Shown here piece by piece: positions 19,410-31,600 of a DNA stretch of 64,000 nt. The stretch is from NCBI GenBank assembly GCA_029962745.1, contig JAPZVO010000022.1, forward strand, positions 926,423 through 990,422, written 5' to 3'. The notes under the pieces are model-generated. The model saw only the letters and a program-made list of their open reading frames with translations, made no database searches and had not been told where the DNA came from. The translations under genes and the position numbers were made by a program. Numbering within the stretch: the first letter of the stretch is position 1; each line of letters begins with the position of its first letter. Source of the stretch: Echinometra lucunter. Taxonomy: Eukaryota; Echinodermata; Echinoidea; Camarodonta; Echinometridae.

Positions 19410-19747
19410 ACCCCCCAGGGGGGTGTTTCATAAGGCTGTTTGTGAAGTTACGCATGACGTTACGAATGACTTGAATATGAAGTGCTAAATGGGATGCCCC
19501 AAATTGTTCCTGACATTTCAACAAAGTGTGACCGCATTTCCCATAATCTCAATTAAATTGTTGCAAAAAATACAATTTGCAATAAAAATATTTGTAAACA
19601 AAATAGCAATGTTGATCTATATCTGCATATTTCACCTTTAGCTGAAGTGATTTATAATGATTGATAATCACATTTGACTTGCCATATTCAAGTCATTTGT
19701 AAAGTTAAACATAGATTTACGAACAGCTTTATGAAACACCCCCCAGG
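19410..19747. mobile_element. MITE with CCCCCCAGGGGGGTGTTTCATAA-type ends
   Basis: The left end GGGGGGTGTTTCATAAGGCT pairs with AGCTTTATGAAACACCCCCC at the right, and GTTTGTGAAGTTACG-type sub-ends also pair. The same end sequence recurs at 29896-30133 and 55485-55699, marking a family. Confidence 0.7.
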
Positions 19748-20468
19748 TGTTTTTTTTTTTTATAACCAAGCAAACATATGATAATGAGATGAGCATTACT
19801 GCATCAGTGATAGTTCACACTCAAATAAAAGAGAGTTTTGCAACAGTTGCACCAGACAAACTTGTGACATCATATTTTGTGCTTACTTTATAAGAATTTG
19901 ATTGGTCCACACCTATCTACCAGGGGGCAAAAAAAAAAGCATTTTGCCTCAGCATTCTTTTTTTGTTATGTGGTTTGTTTGGGGGTTTTTTGCCCCTCAT
20001 ATACCATTCATTTAGAAAAAAAATTACAAAAAACGGGTGGGGGTAGAAAGGGGCTTTACTGCTTAATATGTGAACCATTAAAAAAGCACGCCAATAATAT
20101 CAATCTTAGTAATGTCAAATGGTCTGCAGCCAGTTAAATACGAGTTACGTATGGATTTATATACTTTACTATAAAACACTTGATCCAAAGTATATTTGGT
20201 CATATCAAATATAACCTAGGTAAGATATTTGACCACCTTTAGAAAAAAAAATACTACTTGCTCCATGCATACAATTATAATTCACAAATACAAGTTCTTT
20301 GCAATTGTAAATCTGAAAATGATAATTATCATAATAATAATAATTGGCTCACAAGTTTTGTAATGTGATTCTGTACTCTGTAAATTCACGAGTTGTTGAT
20401 GGTTGAACCTAGAGAATAGCTTGTAAATTGCAACTTAATCTTGTTATGATAAGCCTAAGATGCCTATT

Positions 20469-20700
20469 GTGGCCCTGAATTACGTTCGACAACAAGTCAT
20501 GTGTGACGTGAATTTCACGGCCAACTTTGCATGCCAGTCGCAAAATTCAGGACCCGGGATGCGAAATTTATGACCATGACACGAAATTCATGATCCATGA
20601 CCCGGGATACGAAATTCATGACGCGTGATGCGATGTTCAGGACCCAGGATGCGAAATTCATGTCGCACATGACCTGTTGTCGAGCGTACTTCAGGGCCAC
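20469..20700. mobile_element. Palindromic element with internal AAATTCATGACC repeats
   Basis: The ends GTGGCCCTGAATTACG and its near complement bound 232 bp, with inverted pairing extending about 45 bases inwards. The interior repeats GAAATTCATGA and CCGGGAT units at roughly 27-base spacing. Confidence 0.65.
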
Positions 20701-21733
20701 CACAGATGCCATTGGCTGTAATTTACAAAGGAGGATAAACCATGGTATGAACCATAAGCATAATATGTGCATGCCCTATAGTCCAATAGACAGATGGTGC
20801 CTATCATCCATAGAGAAGGTTTAGATGATCTTAATGCATGACTTTATGAATGACTTAAATATGAAGAGCCAAATGGGATGCACAGAATTTTTCCTGACAT
20901 TTTAACAAAGTGTGACTGCTTTTCCTATAATCTCAATCAAATTGTGGCAAAAAATACAATTCGCAATCAAATGTTTGTAAACAATAGTATTGTTAATCTA
21001 CATCTGCATATTTGACCTATAGCTCGTGCGATTTATAATGATTGAGAATCACATTTGACTTGCCATATTCAAGTCGTTCCCATACTAACTATAAATGTGA
21101 AGCATTTCCAAAAGTATAACACCTGTAGAGATATTGAAAATACAACCACATGTATATCCTTGACCAACACGACAGTAAATTGTTAGTCTACTAATCCACA
21201 AAACCATATAAGCTTGCTCTACCAAGGGCACGCAGGAAACACATTCGCAACTTTGGGTGCAATTGGAATGTTTTCATGTCTGCCCAAATAAGTGTGTCCT
21301 TCACAAACAGAATGGCGGGTACTATCCTTTCATTTTATAAATTACTTGGAATTTTTCTACACACATAACTGGCAGCACACAGATCATAACTGTAGGCATT
21401 TGGTCCCCTCAAACATTGAATATGTCATGCATATACATGTACCAGGACAGGGTTATTCCAAATACTGGATATTGCTGCAGGAAAAGATTCTTTCCTGAGC
21501 AGTACCTTCACTTCTGTTCAGATACAACATAACTCATGTTCATCATATAAAATATGCATGTCCATCATGTATGTTTCAAGAAAAAAATATAATATTAATT
21601 TGAATGTGAACAACATACACATGAAGCGTTGACATGTGTCACATCAAATATACATGTACATCATGTATCTTACAACAAAAATATAAGATGAATTTTGAAT
21701 GTGAACACACACATGAAGCTTTGACGATTAGCA

Positions 21734-22650
21734 TCACCATACAAAACAGTTGTGGAGCGTTTCAATATACTGTCTCAGCATCTTCAGGCCAAAGATGTAA
21801 TTCTCATCTCTTGTTGTCGTTTCAATTGCATGAGCAAAGTCAATCATTCGTATCTCAACAGGATGAGGTGAATGGTTTGTGTTCTTTTCATGAGTGTGAT
21901 GGGAGTCCTTGTGAGAAGCTTCCTGCATCTTGCTATGGTCGCTGTTACGGTTTGTGCATGCTGAGATGCTGGGTTCGTGTGTGGAATGGTTGGGAGTTGG
22001 AAAATGGTGGTGATTGTGACTGTCTGGGGGAAGCTTATCTCCTGTGACTGCTTCCTCTAGAGAAGCGCGAGAGTGTCTTCGTATTCGGGAAGGACTAGAT
22101 GATCCCGTACCAGGGGTAATTCCTTGGACGTGATTCATAACCATCTGAGGTTCACTTTCAAGCCTACCCTTCACATCATTGTGTATAATCTCTCTTCCTA
22201 TCGAATCATTAGCTATCGTATGACTAGACACATCGTTCACTCTTCGGTCATCCCCTTCTCCTTCTCTTCGGACCCCATTTTCTCTATGGTTCTTGCTTCC
22301 TCGACCAATTCCAGAGATCATATTATCATCATTGTCATCATCATCATCCATATCCATTGACTTCTTCCTCTTGAGAGGATACGTATCCGGCTTCACAGAA
22401 AACACCTCAATCGCATTGCCATTGATGGGCGTGGTCAGCATGGTGGAATGGTGAGCATGTCTGGAAGGTTTCTTGAGTTCGACATCACCAGGAGGATGTG
22501 CGCCCTCATAGATAAAGAGCAGGGAGCTGGAGTAGAAGTGGTACCTGGCCTGGACCTGGAACCACTCCAGGATCTGCTGGAGACGGACCAAGAAAGCGTA
22601 CATCACATCTGTTCGGATGGTCTCGTCCACGTTGAAGAACTTGGCCAGAC
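21734..22650 (-). CDS. IPMK: IPMK exon 5 (C-terminal exon)
   Basis: The acceptor TCTTTTTCAG completes a Gly codon; 304 codons run to the stop. It starts LAKFFNVDE, then the long helix to SSLLFIYEG, the KRKK plus Asp-rich linker, about 170 residues of Ser/His/Asn-rich sequence, and ends with EIRMIDFAHAIE and DENYIFGLKML, the conserved C-terminal metal site and helix. Confidence 0.95.
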
Positions 22651-25600
22651 CTGAAAAAGATGGCACATCAATTAGGTTCATGTTATTATGAATATTTCTT
22701 CATGACAGATCTACAGTGTGTTTCTCAAAAGAGGAAACCCAACTATTCCACCAATATCTTACAATGTAGTTGTAACAAACATAACTACTCATATAATAAT
22801 GGATCATTGAAAGTTTGAAATAGCAATTTCCCCTTCTTTCATATGACCCTACAAACATGATGATGGAACCAGGGGAATTTGAATCATAACAATTATAAAC
22901 TAGCACTGAAGAAAGTTATTTGTCCACAGTTTGTATTAGGGCAATTCCACATGGGAAGAACAATCAGCTTACTTCAGATTTATAGTAAAAACAATCACAT
23001 TGATAGTCCTGAAAAGCCAAATCGTTGAATTAAAAGAAGCTGAAACAAGATCATGAATGTAAGTACATGTAAATAACTGTTGGAATGAAAGAATTTCGGT
23101 GAAAGAATGGGCATATTTCCATAATATTAAATGGTAAGAAGGAAGGCAAGGTACAAAACAGGCACACCAACTCAAAAAATGTTACAGAATTACAAATTGC
23201 AATTCCTTTACCGTGGAATCGCCCATTGATCATCACATCAACCATCATTCAATGAACCTATCTTCACTTCCACTTGCATAGACAGACAGGGAAGGGGTCA
23301 TGTGCAAGGACTTTGCTGCTTAACTTGGGCTCTCGCCTAACTGCAAAAAGATTGACTGATGAATGAAAGAACACCATGAATGATCACCAATCTTCCAAAA
23401 TCCAGGTCCTTTGGAAGCGCATAGACGCGTTATATCATAATGTGGTATGCGCTATACAAGAAATTTTTTTACTTTCTTTTTTTGTTTATGTTGTTTCACT
23501 GTACCTGGTAATTAAATATACTGTGTAAGATTTCTGTGCACAAACTAAATTTGAGATTACTCAACTGATATCATCCACATGCATTCATGCACAGCGATAT
23601 CATACATGTAGCATACATTTGGTGTCATGCGAGAGGTTTACCACCAGGTTTGCTGCATCATATCTGAACAAACCTTAACAGGTGGGTTTTTTTTAAACAG
23701 ATAGAGGAGGGAGGGAGGGAATGAATATGGGGGTAGAGGGTGGGGTGAGCGTAGGGTGGGGACAATTGTATTATGAAGGAGGAGGGAGGGAAGGAATGAA
23801 TATGGGGTAGAGGGTGGGGTGAGCGTAGGGTGGGGACAATTGTATTATGAGAGAGGAGGGAGGGAGGGAGGGAATGAATATGGGGTAGAGGGTGGGTGAG
23901 CATAGGGTGGGGACAATTGTATTATGAAGGAGGAGGGAGGGAGGGAATGAATATGGGGTAGAGGGTGGGGTGAGCATAGGGTGGGGACAATTGTATCATG
24001 AGAGAGGAGGGAGGGAGGGAATGAATATGGGGGTAGAATTAGGAGTTGGCATAGAGTGGGGACAATTGTATTATGAGAGAGGAGGGAGGGAATGAATATG
24101 GGGGTAGAATTAGGAGTTGGCATAGGGTGGGGACAATTGTATTATGAGAGAGGAGGGAGGGAGGGAATGAATATGGGGGTAGAATTAGGAGTTGGCATAG
24201 GGTGGGGACAATTGTATCATGAGAGAGGAGGGAGGGAGGGAATGATTGTGGGGTAGAATTAGGGGTTGGCATAGGGTAGGGACAATTGTATTTCCTATCC
24301 ACGAAAGGAAGTTATATCTTCATTATACAGATTAAAGTGATTACACAATGGTTAAAAAAACTTTTAATTTATGATCAAGAATAGAATTCTAAAAAACAAT
24401 AACAGTAAAAATATGATTTTCAATCGAAATCAATGCATTTTGGCAAATTATTTGTGATTTGTCAAGGGTTGATCTAAAAATTTGAGTGTGAGGTATGAGT
24501 ACATGTAGATATGGTTACCCAGCTTTGCGCATTGCAGTTGTGGCGCGTGCTAGACTGTACAGTAGGTATTATACCTTGCGCGCATTTTGCTAGAAGGTAA
24601 CCACAATGACGCCATTGTGGGTACCCAGTTGAAACTGGGACACAGCTGAGGGGCCCAAAATAGGCTGAAATCTTACCACATTTTGGGTCTTTCTTGGCAA
24701 CACGACTTTTAAAAAACTTTAGGCAGATCATTTTCTGCTAATAAAATCATGCTCTTTTAAATGAAGGAACATTGTTCCAGCATTATGTACCCCCTTAAAG
24801 GTATCATTTCATAGTACTCTGTAATGACATATATCTCAGCCCCAATCCCACCTTGAGTGAGTGACTTTTGATTGCATCAAAGTCAAATAAACAGAAACTC
24901 CATTTATCAACAATTAATCTAATTAATGTCTCATTACCAATACATAGAAACTCCATTTACTGCAACAATGTAGCATGTCTCATGTGTCCGGTATCTCTTC
25001 AGGTTTGTTCACACATATATCATGATTAACCACTGGAAAAAAAAAACCCTTGGATTTTTTTTTAAAAGCCTACTTTGCACATTTCTGTGTCTCCTGGCAC
25101 AATGGTAAACTGAATATGCACAGGACTTTTGTCACATGTAAGCCACTTGCTATTCATGCAGTACACACAGAACAATGCTAAGTTTTTTTTTGTGTTTTTT
25201 AAAAATTTTTTTAATGTAGCCATGTAAACTAACATGTGTGAACTGAGCTTCATTAGAAGTTATAGAACACATGATAAAGTTCAATTTGGACAATCATTGT
25301 TATAGTCTGGAAACATTACCCTGAGCCTTCCTATACAGTGTGTATCAATAAAAACATTACACTTTTGAAAAATTATAAAAGTTATATTCCAAGATATTTC
25401 AAAGAGATTTTCATGTTGATAGATCCCCAGTGGGCTCATCTATCAAGTGCCACTCACAAAACAAATTTTAATTCATGCTTTGCCGAACACTGACTGTTTT
25501 TGAATGTGAAAAATGACTTGCGCCAAATTGAAAGAGGGACAATTAAACCAGAGTCTACATGTAAATAAGTACGCCCATTCAAAGAAATTGCTCTTTACCA

Positions 25601-28600
25601 TAGAGTTGCTCGACAGGTTGACTGACTGATTGATTGTTGGGCATTTTATTTATCAATAATTTGATCAATCAGTGATTGATTGGCTGTTGATTACCTTATT
25701 GATTGACTGGTGGTTTGAGTGACTGAATGGTTGAATAATCGATTGTTTGAGCATTTTATTTATCAATAATTTGATCAATCACTTGATTGATTGATGTTGA
25801 TTAGATACCTTACTGACTTGTTGATTGACTGACGGACTGAATGGCTGAATGGTTGGATGAATGACTGATGCATTGGCTGATTGATCTATCAGTTGCGCCT
25901 ATTAAAAGAGGGACTGCTATTAAACAAGCAGTCCAAATAAGTACTCCTATTCAAACAAATTACTCTTTTGCACAAAATTATGATAAAGTTTTGATAGTCT
26001 AGGAAGCTTGATATCATAATTTTAGTGATTTCACTGCTTTATGCATGATGGGTGAGAACTGCATGTAATGTGCAAAACTCACAGACACATGCCAGTCTTT
26101 CAGTCAAGAATAAAAGTACCAAACTGTTAACATTAAATCAAACAATCAACCAGCCAATCAATCAAAAAATCAATCAACAATCAGCCCATTAATACATGTA
26201 CATCAACTGATAGATCAATCAGTCAATGCATCATGCAGTCAATCATTCAACCATTCATCGAACTAGTCAGTCAGTCAATCAACCAGTCAATCAATAAGGT
26301 AATCATTTAATCAACAGCCAATCAATTATTGATTGATCAAATCATTTACAAATAAAATGCCCAAACAATCGATCAGTCAGTCAACCTGTCAGGTAGTCGG
26401 GCAACTCTGTGGCAAAGAGCAATTTCTTTGAATGGGAGTACTTGTTTAGACTGCTGGTTTAATTGTCCCTCTTCTTTCAATTTGGTGGAAGTCATTTTTC
26501 ACACTCAAAAACAGTCAGTGTTCGACCAAGCGTGAATTAAAATTTGTTTTGTGAGTGGCACTTGATAGATGAGCCCACTGGGCATCTATCAACATGTAAA
26601 ACTCTTTGAAATATTTTGAAATATAAGTTTTATAATTTTTTCATAAGTGTAGCGTTTTTATTGATACACACTGTATTTCCTGCCTCCTTCATGTCATTGC
26701 TCACATCCTGTTGATACAGATTAATTGAGATTATGTAGTTTCAAGCCTGAAGAATGTTTATGTGAAAGCCAGGACTCAGAGCTCGTATAAAACCTGGTAA
26801 ATGTATAATGAGATTCCTGCTATAACAAGATAATTTTGATGGTCCCAAGGACCACTTTATGATGAGTTTCTACTTTACTGTCAAAATGTAATGCTCTATC
26901 AGTTGCTCACCATGGATAAGAGCTCTTAAGTTGTACATAAGTTCATGATAGAGTGGAAACTACCTAAAGAACATTAATAACCATCCCCATCCCCCCCCCC
27001 CCCAGCAGCCACCTTCTTTGACAATATCATCAGAAAATATAGGATGAAATAGATTTTCTACAAAGCTCAGAAACTGTATTGCACTTCATGTACAGATTGA
27101 CCGCGAATGCAGTATTGATTTATTTCAAAGCTGTTGACTATACATCGCAAGACAGTACAATACAGCAGTATAGACTGCTTTGTGTGAAAATATACAGCGC
27201 ATTTAAAAAAAAGAAACCCGACTTTTCCCATCATTTGCTCAAGAAATGATTATATCATCTGTTTAAAAAAAAACCCACCTGTTAAGGTTTGTTCAGATAT
27301 GATGCAGCAAACCTGGCGGTAAACCTCTGCAGTTTATTTGTGTACAGTGTATCATGAGTGCCAACTCTACCGATCTAGGTGGTAAACTACCACTTTTCAT
27401 GGAATTCAACCACATATCTCACTGTACTAAAAACAACAAAAAATAGGAATCTATCACTTTTTCATTCTTCAGTGTTGGTAAGTATGGGATATGAGGCAGC
27501 AAAAAAGAAAAAATGCCTCCTGGCAGTGAAAAGCTGTGGATCAATCAAATTCTTAAAAAGTTAGTGCAAAATATAATGTCATAAGTTTGTCTGCACAACT
27601 TTTAGCAAAACTCTTTTTCATTTGAGCGTTGACATGTTAATGCTCACTCATTATCGTGTACGTGGTGTGCCATTCTATGTGAACACTAAAAAATGAAATG
27701 TGGGGGTTTGCCCCGGGGGTTTCCCTCTTTCATATTTGAATGAGCCTTTATTCTGTGAAATGTTGTCTCTCAAATGGGACAAATGAACTTTTGCAATAGA
27801 TTTTTCCATTGTTCGTTTTGAGTGACTAGTATTCCAGGTCTGTAACGATTACATCATGCAATCAGTATTCAATAGACATGAGGGCTAGGGACAATTACCA
27901 GGATGTCCCTGGAGACAACTGAGTCATCCTTCATTGCTACAGAATTAGTTCCTCCTTTGGTTCAGGACCCCTTTTTTCGTGGAATTTCATACAAAGCCCT
28001 CAGAGAGAACAATTTCAGGCAACAATGGCAAAAATATATTTCCACCCTTATCCGTTTCATATATTCAAAAGCACAAAACGGAAGAGCAACTACATGTACA
28101 AGTACAATGAAAAAGTCTTGTTACCTACAACCTTACATTAACTGTACGTGCATATAATATTCAGAGTTTTCTATACTTCTCTCATCGTTTTGAGGATTAT
28201 AGGAATTCAATTTAGCAATGGAATAATTGAAGTGGCTAACTCGCCAAATCCCAGGGCAACAGACTTTGGTGCAATTCTGGCAGGGGAAGCCTCAGGTTAG
28301 GGGGAAATGGGCATGCAGATAAGTCCAGTACTGGCCACACACAGAGTTTGGCCTACCCAGGCCCAGTTGGGCACAACATGGTTTATATTCCTTTGTTGTA
28401 TGTTTGCCTAAGAAAGTAACATGCATAACATTGTTTCCTACGGGAGCCAATGTAGCCAAAGTCTGTCTATAAATACTGGCTCTATTAAAAGGAAAGTCCA
28501 CCCTAGAAGTTTCACTATTTCAATAAAAGGAGATAAATTTGAACAGCATTTTGAAAAAGAAATAAGCAAAATCGGTCAAAGAATAAGAAAATTACACTCA

Positions 28601-31600
28601 TTTATATTTTCTAGTGAAGTACTCTCGGCTCTGCAAATTGGCAACACTGATGACATCATATGCGAGCAGGTCTCCATTCACTTTGTACATGAAATTTCAC
28701 ATTTTCTCAATTTTCTTGGAAGTTATAAATTTTCTTACCCCATAGTCAAAGTATGTCATGTAAAAAGCAATTCTTCTGAATATACATTGACTATGGGGGT
28801 TAAAAAATGTGTAATTTCCAAGAAAATTGAGAAAATGTGAAATTTCATGTACAAAGTGAATGGAGACCTGCTCGTATATGATGTCATCTGTGTTGCCAAT
28901 TTGCAAAGCTGAGAGTAGTTTACTAGAAAATGTAAATGAGTGTAGTTTTCTTATTCTTTGACCGATTTCGTTCATTTCTTTTTTAAAATGCTGTTCAAAT
29001 TTATCTCCTTTTATTGAAACAGTGAAATTTCTAGGGTAGACTTACCCTTTAAGGCCTTTCTATGGTAGATTTTTACTGTTGTAGTATATCTTACCTTCAA
29101 TCATTGAGTTGATATTCAGTGTTTTTCCATACTTCTTGTCATATATTGTATATGTCTGGCTTCGAGGATGATACACCTGGATGCAAATAGGGAGGAATGA
29201 TACATGTATGTTCAATAGTTTTCTAATAAGTACTCATTAAATATTCTGTACATGTCCTTGACAGAAAATGAATGAATATAAACAATTTACCCTTACCCGC
29301 ATGCAGAACAAAGCAATATGAGTACATACATGTACATCTTAATAATCCACATCAAGTTGTATGCATAGCGTTCACATTACCCACAAACGTACAGAAACAA
29401 TTTCCAGTCAGGACTAAGTCTGGACTCAACTAGAGCTAGTCTTGAAGTGAATTAAGAAGTCTACATTAAGAGTGGATTGAGTGAAGGTGACGTTGAAAAT
29501 GATAGCATTTATATCAGTTTTCAGCAACAGACTACTCCAGTTCTACCCCTAATATGAAAAGGGTATTAGGCAACCATTCAAAGCTCCTACTAGTATTCAT
29601 ACATGGTGTGCTCTTGGAAATCCACTCTTGCAAATCAATTCACCATGGCCATTTTCAATATCATTCCCTCAGTATGTGCTTTACAATTTCTTTGTTAATT
29701 TACACCTCTTCAGGCATTAAAAGTTTACCTGGCTGTGTAGGTACATGTATCGTATGCTCTATGATGCAAGAGCAGAGCTCAAACTGATTGAAGCACTTGA
29801 CATTGTACTTGACATGATCATTCTATCAACTTCTACAACTTTTTTCTAAGATTCTACTTCCTGATAATGTTTTTAATGTACATGTACACTTCCAGGGGGG
29901 TGTTTCATGTGGTTGCGTGCTGCATATTACACACCACCGCATTGGTCAGATCATGCTCAGGGGACGCGCGCTATTGGGAGGTCTATCAATGAGATTACGT
30001 GTTGAATAACATAACGATTTTGCTCAAACTTTCACTGTTTACCCTTCTTGTTCTTCTTCATTCACTGGAAGCACACTGATGTCTGGGTTGAATTTTCCTT
30101 TAAGTCTAACTTCACTCTTTGTGAAACACCCCCAAGGACTTCTATGAAGAACGCCTGCAGGTATGGGAACCAGGTGGCCCCTGCATTATACCTATGGGAC
30201 TGAAAGACTTTAGTTGTCAATGGGGTAATACTGGCTGTCAGACAGTACAATCCTGAAAATGTACATAGCTACACGTAGCAAGTTTACTGCCAAGTTCACA
30301 TTGCAATGTGCATTGTGCTGTAATTACATGTATGAAAACAGGTGATACACGTATATAGGAATACACATTTGATGTGGGACGTTCCTGTAAATTCAAAGGC
30401 ACTGTTCACCATTGCAGCTGTGGAAATAGTTGATAACTGTGCAACAGTGTAGGGAAAAAATGGGCCATATTTTTAAAAGAAAAATGCTTAAAGGAGAATG
30501 CAACCCAAGTATCAGTAAGCTCTTAGTGAATAAAGATGACCAAGAAGAGTAAAATTGAAAATTTGAGCAAAATCGGACAATCTGTTCAAGATTTATGAAT
30601 TTTGAAAGTTTCAGTAAATCCTTATTATGAGGATCCTTGAGTTGGCAACTTTGCCAACATCTGTGATGTCATCGTGGACAACTCTCAATTCATTCTGTAC
30701 ATAATTTTTCAAAAAATTGATTTATATGAAATTTCAAGTCAGGAATCAACATCATTCTTCCCAATATACTTGCAGAATTGATATAGCCATGTCATACTCA
30801 AACAATAAATCAAAAGAATTTTTATTTCTCTTGAAAATAAATATAATGTTGCATTCTGTGTACAAAATGAATGGAGAGTTGTCCACGATGACATCACAGA
30901 TGCTGGCAAAGTTGCCAATTTAAGGATCCCTATAATAAAGATTAACTTAAATTTTCGAAAGTCATAACTCTTGAACAGATTTACCAATTTTCCTCAAACT
31001 TCCACTGTTTATTCTTCTTGTTTTTCTTCATTCACCGGAAACACACTGATGTCTAGGTTTCATTCTCTTTTAATGCTGATCTGATCTTTTAAAGGCATAC
31101 ATGTACCTACATGTAGGTGAGTTCTGATAATGACTTACAATGTGAAAGAAACCGTCCCCAAGCTAATGGAAAAGGCAGACTAGTTAAACATGTAGGCATC
31201 TAGTGTGAGATTTTGGAAATTCATGTTTGGAGTTCCTACTCTCAAAACATAAGAGACCAGGTGAGCAGACTGCTTGATGCACGGGTATCATATGGGGCAT
31301 CAAAAAACAAAATACCATGGACTCATCCCACTATAAATATTCTACATAAGTCCCGACAAAACCCTGAAATCAATCGTTATGATATATAAAATGCTACATT
31401 TACTCACTCTCATGCCCAAGATCTGAAAGCCCAATTTTTCCATGTCTGGATACTTCAGTCTCGACATCTCTGCTTTCTTAGAGTCACCCCCTTCCTCTGC
31501 ATAGCCAATGCGCCCGATCTTGATGTCCATGATGCAAGGATGTTCGTAACCTATCGTCATGTCACGTAGCTTGATAAATTCCACTGCCCAAAACAAATGA

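Larger units (their letters stand above)
17313..21733. other. IPMK downstream region rich in small palindromic elements
   Basis: No gene is supported. Distinct elements are listed separately. A diverged relative of the 19410-19747 element lies near 18285-18360 and part of another near 20830-21080. Confidence 0.5.
22651..29094 (-). other. IPMK intron 4
   Basis: A 6.4 kb intron holding the 75 bp tandem array (23.7-24.3 kb), a retroelement tail-like GCGCTATACAAG at about 23450, the 1.3 kb foldback at 25334-26675 and foldback copy A at 28484-29052. An unrecognised plus-strand frame at 27903-28157 is not supported as coding. Confidence 0.6.
29177..31407 (-). other. IPMK intron 3
   Basis: Contains a MITE with GGGGGGTGTTTCAT ends at 29896-30133 and foldback family 2 copy A at 30488-31073. 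No other gene is seen. Confidence 0.6.

Noticed and set aside
23658..24302. Four overlapping Pro/Ser/Leu-rich minus-strand ORFs
   Set aside because: Products of a 75 bp tandem array.
25614..26400. Regular TGATTGAT spacing, considered as a CRISPR-like or satellite array
   Set aside because: Eukaryotic context, no fixed repeat/spacer units; it is a degenerate tetranucleotide repeat within foldback arms.
28421..28975. Two similar ORFs on opposite strands (and again at 43368-43766)
   Set aside because: They are the two arms of foldback family 1 translated in mirror sense.
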